Below are positions 15,811 to 24,493 of a stretch of 64,000 nt of DNA, one piece after another. Each line of letters starts with the position of its first letter. Position 1 is the stretch's first letter. The notes under the pieces are model-generated. The model ran no database searches and was not told the DNA's origin. It saw only the letters and a program-made list of their open reading frames with translations. The position numbers and the translations under genes were made by a program. Source of the stretch: CBDDIP01 sp965279405 (GTDB lineage: Bacteria > Actinomycetota > Acidimicrobiia > Acidimicrobiales > Ilumatobacteraceae); NCBI GenBank assembly GCA_965279405.1, contig OZ257157.1, positions 2,170,001 through 2,234,000 on the forward strand, in the 5' to 3' direction.

Positions 15811-16767
15811 ATGGGAGCCTTGGCTGTTGGCGCTCGTCCCATCGTTCCCTCTCGGTTGGCGCCGGGCGGCGTGGCTCACGGGTCGCGGCGCACCCCGACC
15901 ACGGTCGTCGGTGGGTACATCGCTCTCACCAAGCCGCGGATCATCGAGCTGCTGCTGATCACGACGGTGCCGACGATGGTGCTCGCCGAGCAGGGTTGGC
16001 CGGCCACGAGCCTGGTCCTGATCACGTTGCTGGGCGGCACGTTGGCCGCAGGTGGCGCGAACGCGATCAACATGGTGGTCGACCGCGACATCGACAAGCT
16101 GATGCCTCGCACGCAGGGCCGTCCACTGGTCACGGGCCTGATCCAGCCGCGCCAGGCGCTGATCTTCGCGCTGGTCCTGGAGGCCGTTGCCTTCGCCGTG
16201 CTGTGGTGGGGGGCCAACCTGCTGTCCGCGGTGCTGGCGCTCTGCGCCACCCTCTTCTACGTCTTCGTCTACACGCTGTGGCTGAAGCGCACCAGCACGC
16301 AGAACATCGTCATCGGCGGCGCCGCCGGCGCGGTGCCGGTGCTCGTCGGCTGGGCGTCGGTGCGCAACGACGTCACCTGGGCCCCGATCGTGCTGTTCGC
16401 GGTGATGTTCCTGTGGACGCCACCGCACTTCTGGGCACTCGCGATCCGCTACGCCGACGACTACCGCGCGGCCAACGTGCCGATGCTCCCCGCGGTCGAA
16501 TCGGCGGAGGTCACGGTTCGCAAGATGGTCGGCTACACGGCCGTCATGGTCGCGGCCACGATCGTCCTCGGCCCGGTCGCCGACCTCGGCGCGACCTACA
16601 TGATCGCTGCCATCGTGCTCGGCTGCCTGTTCCTGTTCGGGACCATCGAGCTCGGCCGCAACCCCACGGCGCAACGCTCCATGCGGGTCTTCGGGTACAG
16701 CATCACCTACGTCACGCTGCTGTTCGCAGCGATGACCATCGACGTCCTGGTCCGTCACGGGGCATGA
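15811..16767 (+). CDS. ctaB: protoheme IX farnesyltransferase (heme O synthase)
   Basis: 318-residue UbiA-family prenyltransferase that adds farnesyl to heme B, giving heme O for the oxidase encoded downstream. The first Asp-rich motif is NMVVDRDIDKLMPRTQGRPL near residue 90. The second region is WTPPHFWALAIRYADDYRAANVPMLP near 210. About nine transmembrane helices are visible. ATG 15811 is preferred to an upstream TTG at 15757. Location at the head of the cox locus fits its role. Heme A synthase is not in the window. Confidence 0.93.
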   Translation: MGALAVGARPIVPSRLAPGGVAHGSRRTPTTVVGGYIALTKPRIIELLLITTVPTMVLAEQGWPATSLVLITLLGGTLAAGGANAINMVVDRDIDKLMPRTQGRPLVTGLIQPRQALIFALVLEAVAFAVLWWGANLLSAVLALCATLFYVFVYTLWLKRTSTQNIVIGGAAGAVPVLVGWASVRNDVTWAPIVLFAVMFLWTPPHFWALAIRYADDYRAANVPMLPAVESAEVTVRKMVGYTAVMVAATIVLGPVADLGATYMIAAIVLGCLFLFGTIELGRNPTAQRSMRVFGYSITYVTLLFAAMTIDVLVRHGA

Positions 16768-16860
16768 GGATTTCCGCTCTCGCCGGGGGCTATGGGTAAT
16801 GTCGCAGCCGAACATCGGGTGCAGCCAGGGCGCGCCCGAAGCGAAACGAGCACTCCGCCT

Positions 16861-18507
16861 ATGACCACGATCGACACCCACGCAGCAGCCGCGCCCGCTG
16901 GCGACTCCCGCGCGGCCGGCCGCCTGGCAACGGTGTCCGACTGGGTCACCACCACCGACCACAAGCGCATCGGCCGCCTCTTCATCGGAGTGTCGCTGCT
17001 CGCACTCGTGGGCATCGGCGCGGTGGCCGCCCTGCTGGGCTTCGAGCGGGCCAACACCGGCACCGTCCTGCTCGATCGCGACGCATGGCCGCAGTTGTTC
17101 TCGCTGTACCGCGTCGGGCTCACCTTCGGTGCACTCGTGCCGCTGCTGCTCGGCGTTGCCGTGGCCGTCGTGCCGCTGCAGGTCGGTGCGCGTTCACTGG
17201 CCTTCCCCCGCGTTGCTGCCGCCGGCTTCTGGTCGTGGCTGATCGGCCTCGGCATCGTCGTCGGCGCCATCCTCGGCAACGGCGGGCCGAACGTCGGCGA
17301 TCACCGTGCGGTCGCTCTGTTCCTCGTCGGTCACATCCTCGTGCTGGTCGGCCTGCTGGCCGCCACCGTCTCGGTGGCCACCACGGTGCTCACCACTCGT
17401 GCGCCGGGCATGAACATGCGCCGGGTGCCCTTCTTCTCCTGGTCGGTGCTGGTCGGTGCGCTCGGGCTGCTCGTCACCCTGCCCGTGCTGCTCGGCACGC
17501 TGATCTACACGTACATCGACTACCGCTACGGCGGCAACGGCTTCGAGGGCAACGCCGGGATCATGAAGTGGATCGGCTTCGGCTTCACCCAGCCGCAAAC
17601 GATCGTCTACGCCGTCCCCGTCTTCGGCTTCGCCGCCGAAGTGGTCGCCACGGCCACCCGTCGCCGGTTCCCGATGCGCGGCATCGCCTTCGCCGGCATC
17701 GGGCTCGTCGGCGTCGCAGCACTCGGCGGCGTGCTGCAGAACCCGAGCGGCCTGCGCAAGGACATCGTCGACGCCTCGTTCGGCACCGCCCTCAACGACA
17801 TCGTGCCGTACGCCTTCTTCAACCTGCTGCCCCTGCTCGGTGGCCTCGTCGTGCTCGGCGCCCTCGGCGCGGCGCTGATGAAGGGTCGCCCGGCGATCTC
17901 TGCTCCGTTCGTGTTCGGCTTCCTCGGTGCCGGGATGGTGCTCACGGGCATCGTGGCCAACGCGGTGTACCTCGTCGGTGACGCGCAGCTCGGCGGCACC
18001 GTGTTCGAAGAGGCCTCGTGGATCTACGTGGTCTACGGCGGCGTCCTCGCCGGTCTCGGTGGCGTCGCCTACTGGGGCCCGAAGCTGTGGGGTCGCAGCC
18101 TGCCGATGAAGGCCTCCCTGCCGCTCGCCGGCCTCGGCTTCATCGCCACGGTCCTGGCTGCACTGCCGTACGTGATCGCCGGGTTCGCCAAGCAGGCCGG
18201 CGGTGTGTTCACCAACGCGGTCACCGCTGCCGACTACCCGGACTACGGCGGCCCGCACCAGTTGTGGAACGTGCTCTCCGGCGTCGGTCACGGGTTGATG
18301 GCGCTCACCGTGCTGGCCTTCATCGGTCTCGCCCTGAAGACGTTCACGTCCAGCGATGCCGCCACTGCCGCGGGCGACGATCCGTGGCGTGGACAGACGC
18401 TGGAGTGGGCGACCTCGTCGCCGGCGCCGGCCGACAACTTCGCCGAGGTGCACACCGTTGCCTCGGCTGAGCCGCTGATCGATCTCAAGCCCGGGGGAAC
18501 CGCCTGA
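16861..18507 (+). CDS. cytochrome oxidase subunit I-like protein lacking heme and copper ligands
   Basis: 548 residues, about 12 transmembrane helices, unmistakably related to CtaD (encoded at 21524). Shared blocks include TTDHKRIG, PLQVGARSLAFPR, TTRAPGMNMRRVPFFSW, YWGPKLWG and the tail DPWRGQTLEWATSSP. Aligned by eye with CtaD, the low-spin heme His 97 is Tyr 83. The Cu-B His 275 and its cross-linked Tyr 279 are Gln 244 and Ile 248. The Cu-B pair His 324/325 falls on Gly/Val 290-291. The heme-ligand His 410 and His 412 are Ser 386 and Ile 388. It should therefore not bind heme a, heme a3 or Cu-B. I infer a structural or regulatory paralogue, not an oxidase. ATG 16861 is chosen over ATG 16792; the upstream residues lack homology. 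Confidence 0.85.
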   Translation: MTTIDTHAAAAPAGDSRAAGRLATVSDWVTTTDHKRIGRLFIGVSLLALVGIGAVAALLGFERANTGTVLLDRDAWPQLFSLYRVGLTFGALVPLLLGVAVAVVPLQVGARSLAFPRVAAAGFWSWLIGLGIVVGAILGNGGPNVGDHRAVALFLVGHILVLVGLLAATVSVATTVLTTRAPGMNMRRVPFFSWSVLVGALGLLVTLPVLLGTLIYTYIDYRYGGNGFEGNAGIMKWIGFGFTQPQTIVYAVPVFGFAAEVVATATRRRFPMRGIAFAGIGLVGVAALGGVLQNPSGLRKDIVDASFGTALNDIVPYAFFNLLPLLGGLVVLGALGAALMKGRPAISAPFVFGFLGAGMVLTGIVANAVYLVGDAQLGGTVFEEASWIYVVYGGVLAGLGGVAYWGPKLWGRSLPMKASLPLAGLGFIATVLAALPYVIAGFAKQAGGVFTNAVTAADYPDYGGPHQLWNVLSGVGHGLMALTVLAFIGLALKTFTSSDAATAAGDDPWRGQTLEWATSSPAPADNFAEVHTVASAEPLIDLKPGGTA

Positions 18508-19088
18508 TGCTCGCCCTGCCCGCCGCCCCTGCTCCGGCGCCGCGCCGTCAGGTCTTCGTCGGCACCGCGCTCATCTGCGCCGCCGGCTCGGCGCTCATGT
18601 TCGGCATGTTCGCGCTGTGGCTGCGCTTCCGCGACGACGCCATCTCTGGCGTCGACGGTCGCTGGCTGCCGAAGAAGGTCACCATCCCCGAAGTGCCGAC
18701 GAACGTGATGCTGCTCGCCTTCATCCCGATCTGCATCTTCGGTCAGTGGGCCGTGTACTCGGCACGACGCAACGACAAGCCGCACACCGGCGTGGCGCTC
18801 GGTCTCACGTCGCTCCTCGGCCTGGCCGTGGTCAACAGCCAGGCGTACGTGTACTCGCAGATGAAGGTGCCGGTCGAGGGCAGCGCCTTCGGGGCGATGT
18901 TCTACGCGCTCACCGGCACGTTCGTCTTCCTCACCGTCATCGGCATCGCGTTCAGCCTCGTCACCGCGTTCCGCTACCTCGGTGGCCGCACCACCGACCG
19001 CGAGATCGTCGCTGCGCATGCTCTGTACTGGTACTTCCTCGCCGCTGCCTATGCCGGGCTGTGGTTCGTCGTCTACGTGACGAAGTAG
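18507..19088 (+). CDS. cytochrome oxidase subunit III-like protein, conserved residues lost
   Basis: 193 residues, five transmembrane helices. Start overlaps the stop of the subunit I-like gene (TGATG). It aligns with CtaE (encoded at 23526): FYALTGTFVFLTVIGIAF corresponds to FFTLTGFHGVHVSVGIVM, and the end ALYWYFLAAAYAGLWFVVYV to GLYWHFVDIVWILIFTLVYL. The conserved His residues and the Asp of WHFVD in the real subunit are replaced here. It is probably the partner of the ligand-less subunit I-like protein in a membrane complex that does not itself reduce oxygen. Confidence 0.75.
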   Translation: MLALPAAPAPAPRRQVFVGTALICAAGSALMFGMFALWLRFRDDAISGVDGRWLPKKVTIPEVPTNVMLLAFIPICIFGQWAVYSARRNDKPHTGVALGLTSLLGLAVVNSQAYVYSQMKVPVEGSAFGAMFYALTGTFVFLTVIGIAFSLVTAFRYLGGRTTDREIVAAHALYWYFLAAAYAGLWFVVYVTK

Positions 19089-19100
19089 GGCTGGAGCAAC

Positions 19101-20282
19101 GTGTTCACCACCGGAACCAAACTCTTCCTCGGCGCCAGCGTCCTGTCACTCGTCGGAGCGATCGTCTTCGGCGTCACCAACGGCGGCGCGGTCGGGCTCA
19201 CCGGCACGATCGGCCTGCTCGGCACGATGCTCGCCTTCATGTTCCTCGCCGGGATCAACTTCTTCACCCGCGACGGCAACGTCTCGGCGATGCAGGAGGG
19301 CGCCGGCGATCGCTCGGCCGCCGCCCAGCGCCCCGTCGGTCGCAGCATGTGGCCGCTCGTCACCGCCGTCGGCGCCGGCCTGCTGGCCGTTGGTTCGGAG
19401 ACCAAGCCGATCGTCTTCAAGGCGGGCGTCGTCGTGCTGCTCGCCGCCGGCGTCGAGTGGATGGTGCAGTCGTGGAGCGAGCGCGCCTCGGCCGACCCGG
19501 CCTACAACGCCGGCCTGCGCAAGCGCGTGCTGCACCCGCTGGAGTTCCCGATGATCGCCACCATCGGGCTCGGCGTGATCATCTACTCCTTCTCGCGCAT
19601 CATGCTGTGGGTCGACAAGGCGCAGGGCCCGGTGGCGTTCGGCATGGTCGGCGCAGCGATCCTCGTCGTCGGCTTCATCGTGGCGCTCAAGCCCGGCCTG
19701 AAGAAGAGCCTCATCGCCGGTGTGTGCACGGTTGCCGCGCTCGGCATCGTCAGCACCGGCGCGGTGATGGCCATCGACGGCCAGCGCGAGATCACGCACT
19801 ACCCGACGACGTCGGGCGAGTTCAACAAGGAGATCTGCGAGCAGGCCGGCGAGAGCGACGACCACGAACTGCACGAGATCGACAAGCGGGCCTCGCAGAC
19901 CGTTGCCGCCAAGGCCTCGATCGCTGCCACGGTGGTGCTCAAGGACGGCAAGCTCAACGTGTACCTGCAGGGTCGCTCGAAGCCGGTCGACCTGTCGAAG
20001 TACCCGTTCCCGATCGTGCGCTCGAACCCGACCAACGTGCTGTTCCGCAACCTGGACAGCGAGCCGCATCGCTTCACCGTCGAGTACGGCAAGTTCACGA
20101 CGGTCGACGCCGACGGCACCAAGATCGTCGAGGAGCCGGTTGCCTGCACGAGCCTCCTCGAGGAGGGCAGTCAGACGTTGATGACGCTCAAGTTCCCCAA
20201 GTCCTCGCTGGGGACCGAAGATGACTACAAGATCGTCGTCCCCGGCGTCCCCGACCAAGAGATCCTGATCAACGTGCCATGA
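19101..20282 (+). CDS. polytopic membrane protein with C-terminal cupredoxin-like domain
   Basis: 393 residues from GTG 19101, with a GGAG ribosome site just upstream. Residues 1-210 form about seven hydrophobic helices in three groups. Residues 235-393 form a soluble domain, presumably outside. Its order of strands (NVLFRNLDSEPHRFTVEYG ... YKIVVPGVPDQEILINV) resembles a cupredoxin. The usual Cys, His and Met at the C-terminal loop (CxVPGHxxxGM) are Val, Asp and Ile, so a normal copper site is absent. It overlaps coxB by 4 bp and belongs to the same operon as the two oxidase-like genes. Exact function is unknown. Confidence 0.65.
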   Translation: MFTTGTKLFLGASVLSLVGAIVFGVTNGGAVGLTGTIGLLGTMLAFMFLAGINFFTRDGNVSAMQEGAGDRSAAAQRPVGRSMWPLVTAVGAGLLAVGSETKPIVFKAGVVVLLAAGVEWMVQSWSERASADPAYNAGLRKRVLHPLEFPMIATIGLGVIIYSFSRIMLWVDKAQGPVAFGMVGAAILVVGFIVALKPGLKKSLIAGVCTVAALGIVSTGAVMAIDGQREITHYPTTSGEFNKEICEQAGESDDHELHEIDKRASQTVAAKASIAATVVLKDGKLNVYLQGRSKPVDLSKYPFPIVRSNPTNVLFRNLDSEPHRFTVEYGKFTTVDADGTKIVEEPVACTSLLEEGSQTLMTLKFPKSSLGTEDDYKIVVPGVPDQEILINVP

Positions 20283-21520
20283 GCCAGTCCGGAGCCCCCC
20301 GCATGCCCAGCCGCTTCCCCCGTTGGCCGTCGGCCGCCGTCGTCGTCGCGCTCGCCGCGCTGCTGACCGGCTGCGCCAAGAACGCGCCACAGGACACGTG
20401 GAAGCCAGCCGGCGAGAACGCCCAGGAGATCCAGGATCTGCAGTGGTGGGTGTTCCTGATCGCCGGCATCGTCCTCGTGATCGTCTTCGTCGTGGTGATC
20501 TACGTCGTCGTACGCTTCCGCGATCGTGGCCAGGAGATGCCCGAGCAGACGCACGGCAAGCCCGCGTTGGAGATCGCCCTCACCATCCTGCCGGCGCTGA
20601 TCCTCGTCGCCGTCGGCGTGCCGACGGTGAGCACCGTGCTCAAGCTGGCCAAGACCAGCGACTCGGACTGCGTCGTCAACGTCACCGGCCAGCAGTGGTG
20701 GTGGGAGTACGACTACCCCGCACAGACGTGCCACGACATGGCGGGCAACGAGATCGTCATCCCTGATCCGATCGTCACCAGCGGCGAGCTCGTGCTGCCG
20801 ACGAACACGCGGTTCATCCTCAACATCACCAGCCGCGACGTCATCCACAGCTACTGGATCCCGAAGCTCAACGGCAAGCGCGACGCCGTGCCCGGCCGTG
20901 TGCACACGTTGCGCATGGAGGCCGATTCGCCGGGCATCTACGCCGGGCAGTGCACCGAGTTCTGCGGCCTCAGCCACGCCCGCATGCGCATGGATGCCGT
21001 CGCGCTGTACCCCGACGACTTCAGCGCCTGGGTCACCAACCAGCTGGCGCCGTACACGAAGCCCACCGACGAGCTCGCCGTCGCCGGTGAGAGCCAGTTC
21101 GTCAACCAGTGCTCGCGCTGCCACCAGGTGAACGGCCTCACTCGCGCCGACGGCACCCCGGTGCTCGCCGCTCCGGAGAACAACCTCGTGTCTGGCGCCG
21201 CGCCGAACCTGACCAACCTGATGACCCGCACCACCTTCGCCGGCGCCACGTGGGACCTCCTGACCGAGGACTGCAAGCAGAACCTCCGCGAAGCCAAGCC
21301 GGCCGACTTCGGGGCGATGTACCTGAAGGGCGTCACCGCCGAGTGCTTCAACGAGGTCGACCTGCGCGAGTGGTTGCGCAACGCCCCGGCCAAGAAGCCG
21401 ATGTACGCCGATCCGAACAACCTCGAGGCGAGCAACGGGTTGTACCGCGGCATGCCCAACCTGAACCTCACCGACGACCAGATCGATCAGCTCATCGCCT
21501 ACCTCAAAGAGCGGATGTAA
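20279..21520 (+). CDS. ctaC: cytochrome c oxidase subunit II with fused cytochrome c (caa3-type)
   Basis: 413-residue lipoprotein (lipobox LLTGCAK) with two transmembrane helices, a CuA cupredoxin domain and a C-terminal class I cytochrome c domain. CuA ligands are visible in VIHSYWIP and QCTEFCGLSHARM. The aromatic electron-entry patch is QQWWWEYDY. The heme c site is CSRCHQV near residue 280, and the probable axial Met lies in RGMPNLN near the C-terminus. It receives electrons from reduced cytochrome c and passes them to CtaD. The fusion defines a caa3-type enzyme. It starts 4 bp inside the previous gene and is followed by ctaD after 3 bp. Confidence 0.95.
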   Translation: MSQSGAPRMPSRFPRWPSAAVVVALAALLTGCAKNAPQDTWKPAGENAQEIQDLQWWVFLIAGIVLVIVFVVVIYVVVRFRDRGQEMPEQTHGKPALEIALTILPALILVAVGVPTVSTVLKLAKTSDSDCVVNVTGQQWWWEYDYPAQTCHDMAGNEIVIPDPIVTSGELVLPTNTRFILNITSRDVIHSYWIPKLNGKRDAVPGRVHTLRMEADSPGIYAGQCTEFCGLSHARMRMDAVALYPDDFSAWVTNQLAPYTKPTDELAVAGESQFVNQCSRCHQVNGLTRADGTPVLAAPENNLVSGAAPNLTNLMTRTTFAGATWDLLTEDCKQNLREAKPADFGAMYLKGVTAECFNEVDLREWLRNAPAKKPMYADPNNLEASNGLYRGMPNLNLTDDQIDQLIAYLKERM

Positions 21521-21523
21521 CAG

Positions 21524-23533
21524 ATGGCCATCATCGAACGCCCCTCGACCCCCGCCCTCGCCCTCACTGGCGGCTCGGCCACCGTCACCAACAGCCAGGC
21601 ACTCGGTTCGTTCCGCCGTCCCGTTGCGTCCACCGGTTGGAAGTCGTGGCTGTTCACGGTCGACCACAAGAAGCTCGGCATCATGTACGGCGTCGTGGCG
21701 ATGTTCTTCTTCCTCGTCGGTGGCATCGAAGCACTGCTGATCCGCACGCAGCTGGCCCAGCCGGACAACACGTTCCTCAGCGCCGGTCTGTACAACGAGA
21801 TGTTCACGATGCACGCCACGACGATGGTGTTCCTCTTCGTCATGCCGATGGCGGCCGCGTGGGCCAACTACTTCGTGCCACTGCAGATCGGTGCTCGCGA
21901 CGTCGCGTTCCCGCGCATGAACGCGTTCGGCTTCTGGTGCTTCCTCTTCGGCGGCATCTTCCTGAACACGTCCTGGATCCTCGGCGGCGCTGCTGACGGT
22001 GGCTGGTTCATGTACCAGCCGAACGCCAACGCCCTGTTCTCGCCGAGCCACGGCGTCGACTTCTGGTCGCTCGGCCTGCAGATCACCGGCATCGCCTCGT
22101 TGACCGGTGCGCTCAACCTGATCGTCACCATCCTCAACATGCGTGCCCCGGGCATGAGCCTGATGAAGATGCCGATCTTCACCTGGATGATCCTGGTGGT
22201 GCAGTTCCTCCTCGTGTTCGCCATCCCGGTGATCACCGTGGCGCTGTTCCTGCTCACCTTCCAGCGAGAGTTCGGCGCCCAGTTCTTCAACGTGCAAGCA
22301 GGTGCCGACCCACTTCTCTGGCAGCACCTGTTCTGGATCTTCGGACACCCAGAGGTGTACATCCTGATCTTGCCCAGCTTCGGCATCGTCAGCGAGGTGC
22401 TGCCGGTGTTCAGCCGCAAGCCGTTGTTCGGCTACAAGTTCGTCGTCTTCAGCGGCGCGGCCATCGGCTTCGTCGGCTGGGGCGTGTGGGCCCACCACAT
22501 GTTCGCCAGCGGCCTCGGCCCGGTCAGCGTGGCGGTGTTCTCGGTGAGCACGATGCTCATCGCCATCCCCACCGGCGTGAAGATCGTCAACTGGACGCTC
22601 ACGATGTGGGGCGGCAAGTTGCGCTTCACCACCGCGATGCTCTTCGCCATCGGCCTCATCGTCGAGTTCACCATCGGTGGTCTCTCCGGCGTCACCCACT
22701 CGGTGTCGCCGAGCGACACGCAGCAGACCGACACGTACTACATCGTCGCCCACTTCCACTACGTGCTGTTCGGCGGTGCCGTGTTCGGCATCTTCGCCGG
22801 CTTCTACTACTGGTGGCCGAAGATCTTCGGGAAGCTCCTCAGCGAGAAGATCGGCCGGTGGAACTTCTGGCTGATGGTCATCGGCATGAACATGACGTTC
22901 GGCCCGATGCACATCCTCGGCCTGCAGGGCCAGCCGCGGCGCATGGTCGTGTACTACACCGACCGCACCGGTGACGGGTTCTTCAACCTCGAGTTCTGGA
23001 ACACGGTGGCCACGGTCGGTTCGTACATCCTGGGCATCGGCATCTTCATGTTCCTCATCAACGTCGTCGTCACCACCCGCAAGGGCCAGAAGGCGCCGCT
23101 CGATCCGTGGGATGCGCGCAGCCTGGAGTGGATGACGCACAGCCCGCCGAAGGAGCACAACTTCGACGCGATCCCGACGGTGCACGCGCTCGACGAGTTC
23201 TTCCACCGCAAGTACGAAGAGGTCGACACGGACGCCGGGCCTCGCCTGGTCAAGGTGAAGACCGCCGAAGAGCTGCTCGCCGAGCAGGAAGCCAACGCCG
23301 ACACGCACATCCACATGCCGTCCCCGTCGTACTGGCCGATCGTGCTGGCGTTCGCGCTGCCGATCATCGCCTACGGCGTCATCTTCGCCAAGGTGATGGC
23401 GGTCGTCGGTGTGCTCATCCTCGTCCTCGCCATGTTCGGCTGGGCGCTCGAACCGTCGGTGGCAGACGACGCCGACTTCGACCCGCCGTCCGACGACTCG
23501 GGCCCGAGCAAGGAGCTGGCGTCCGTTGGCTGA
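21524..23533 (+). CDS. ctaD: cytochrome c oxidase subunit I (caa3/A-type)
   Basis: 669-residue catalytic subunit that reduces O2 to water and pumps protons. All ligands are present: His 97 (TMHATTM), His 275 in GHPEVY with its Tyr 279 cross-link and the D-channel Glu 277, His 324/325 (WAHHMF), and His 410/412 (VAHFHYVLFGG). Beyond the usual 12 helices there is a C-terminal extension with two more (YWPIVLAFALPIIAYGVIF and a second). This matches the 14-helix CtaD of caa3 enzymes, where CtaE correspondingly has only five helices. ATG has little ribosome site and is probably coupled to ctaC. Confidence 0.97.
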   Translation: MAIIERPSTPALALTGGSATVTNSQALGSFRRPVASTGWKSWLFTVDHKKLGIMYGVVAMFFFLVGGIEALLIRTQLAQPDNTFLSAGLYNEMFTMHATTMVFLFVMPMAAAWANYFVPLQIGARDVAFPRMNAFGFWCFLFGGIFLNTSWILGGAADGGWFMYQPNANALFSPSHGVDFWSLGLQITGIASLTGALNLIVTILNMRAPGMSLMKMPIFTWMILVVQFLLVFAIPVITVALFLLTFQREFGAQFFNVQAGADPLLWQHLFWIFGHPEVYILILPSFGIVSEVLPVFSRKPLFGYKFVVFSGAAIGFVGWGVWAHHMFASGLGPVSVAVFSVSTMLIAIPTGVKIVNWTLTMWGGKLRFTTAMLFAIGLIVEFTIGGLSGVTHSVSPSDTQQTDTYYIVAHFHYVLFGGAVFGIFAGFYYWWPKIFGKLLSEKIGRWNFWLMVIGMNMTFGPMHILGLQGQPRRMVVYYTDRTGDGFFNLEFWNTVATVGSYILGIGIFMFLINVVVTTRKGQKAPLDPWDARSLEWMTHSPPKEHNFDAIPTVHALDEFFHRKYEEVDTDAGPRLVKVKTAEELLAEQEANADTHIHMPSPSYWPIVLAFALPIIAYGVIFAKVMAVVGVLILVLAMFGWALEPSVADDADFDPPSDDSGPSKELASVG

Positions 23534-24131
23534 CACCGCGACTCACCACGACGAACATCCGGTGATGCACAGCAGCACCGGGCTCAGCAACAACAAGCTG
23601 GCGATGTGGCTGTTCCTCGGCAGCGAGTGCCTGCTGTTCGGTGGCCTGATCTCCACGTACATGCTCTACCGCGGCCGCGACAACGGCAAGGTCGGCCCCG
23701 ACCAGCTGTGGGACATCCCGCTGACATCGGTCTCCAGCTTCGTGCTGCTGATGAGCTCGCTGACGATGGTGCTCGCAGTCAGCGCCGCCCAGCAGAAGGA
23801 TGATCGCAGCACGAAGGTCTGGCTGTCGATCACCGCACTGCTCGGCGCCACGTTCGTGGGCGCTCAGGTCTACGAGTTCACGTCCTTCTACCACGAGGGC
23901 ATGGGCTTCACGACGAGCTTGTTCAGCTCGAGCTTCTTCACGCTCACCGGCTTCCACGGGGTGCACGTCAGCGTCGGCATCGTCATGCTGATGGCGCTCG
24001 TGGGCATCATCTCGCGCAGCAAGGTGCCCGGCGACAAGGCCGAAGTGGTGGAGCTCATCGGGCTCTACTGGCACTTCGTCGACATCGTCTGGATCCTCAT
24101 CTTCACCCTCGTCTACCTGATCCCGGCATGA
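23526..24131 (+). CDS. ctaE: cytochrome c oxidase subunit III (five-helix type)
   Basis: 201 residues from TTG 23526, which has an AAGGAG ribosome site about 10 nt upstream and overlaps the ctaD stop by 8 bp; ATG 23565 is the alternative. Five transmembrane helices with the conserved subunit III features FLGSECLLFGGL (Glu), QVYEFTSF (Glu), TLTGFHGVHV (two His) and YWHFVDIVW. The missing first two helices of the seven-helix form are fused to CtaD. It stabilises the catalytic subunit during turnover. Confidence 0.93.
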   Translation: MADTATHHDEHPVMHSSTGLSNNKLAMWLFLGSECLLFGGLISTYMLYRGRDNGKVGPDQLWDIPLTSVSSFVLLMSSLTMVLAVSAAQQKDDRSTKVWLSITALLGATFVGAQVYEFTSFYHEGMGFTTSLFSSSFFTLTGFHGVHVSVGIVMLMALVGIISRSKVPGDKAEVVELIGLYWHFVDIVWILIFTLVYLIPA

Positions 24132-24141
24132 GGTCGCAGCC

Positions 24142-24486
24142 ATGAGCACCGCCACCGAACACGTCGACGAGCACGCCGCCCACGGCGACGCGCACGACGA
24201 GCACGTCCACGAGCACAAGTCGATGGGCTACTACATCGGCGTCGCCGGCGCGCTGGCCGTGATGACGGCGATCGAGACGTCGACCTACTGGGTCGACTTC
24301 GGCGCGGCGTTCCTGCCGGTGCTGCTCGGCTTGATGGTGATCAAGTTCTTCACCGTGGTGCTGCTGTTCATGCACCTGAAGACGGACAACAAGCTGTTCG
24401 GCTACCTCTTCTACTCCGGCCTCGGGCTGGCGGTGTTCGTGTACATGCTTGCGCTGTTCACGTTCAAGTTCTTCTCCGGATCCTGA
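24142..24486 (+). CDS. ctaF: cytochrome c oxidase subunit IV-type small membrane subunit
   Basis: 114 residues. The N-terminus is very His- and Glu/Asp-rich (HVDEHAAHGDAHDEHVHEH), followed by three hydrophobic helices. The segment VIKFFTVVLLFMHLKTDNKLFGYLF is the diagnostic core of the prokaryotic COX4 family. It lies between ctaE and ctaG, as in other caa3 operons. The His-rich tail might bind metal, but that is only inference. Confidence 0.9.
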   Translation: MSTATEHVDEHAAHGDAHDEHVHEHKSMGYYIGVAGALAVMTAIETSTYWVDFGAAFLPVLLGLMVIKFFTVVLLFMHLKTDNKLFGYLFYSGLGLAVFVYMLALFTFKFFSGS

Positions 24487-24493
24487 GGTTCGG

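Noticed and set aside
16792..16860. Use of ATG 16792 as start of the subunit I-like protein
   Set aside because: The 23 extra residues are unlike CtaD and Arg/Pro-rich. ATG 16861 starts a His/Ala-rich segment like other oxidase subunit N-termini. Evidence is weak either way.
20225..23536. 1103-codon open frame on the minus strand opposite ctaC and ctaD
   Set aside because: It mirrors two firmly identified oxidase genes. Its translation is rich in His, Asp, Arg and Glu without any family motif, as expected for an antisense shadow in GC-rich DNA.
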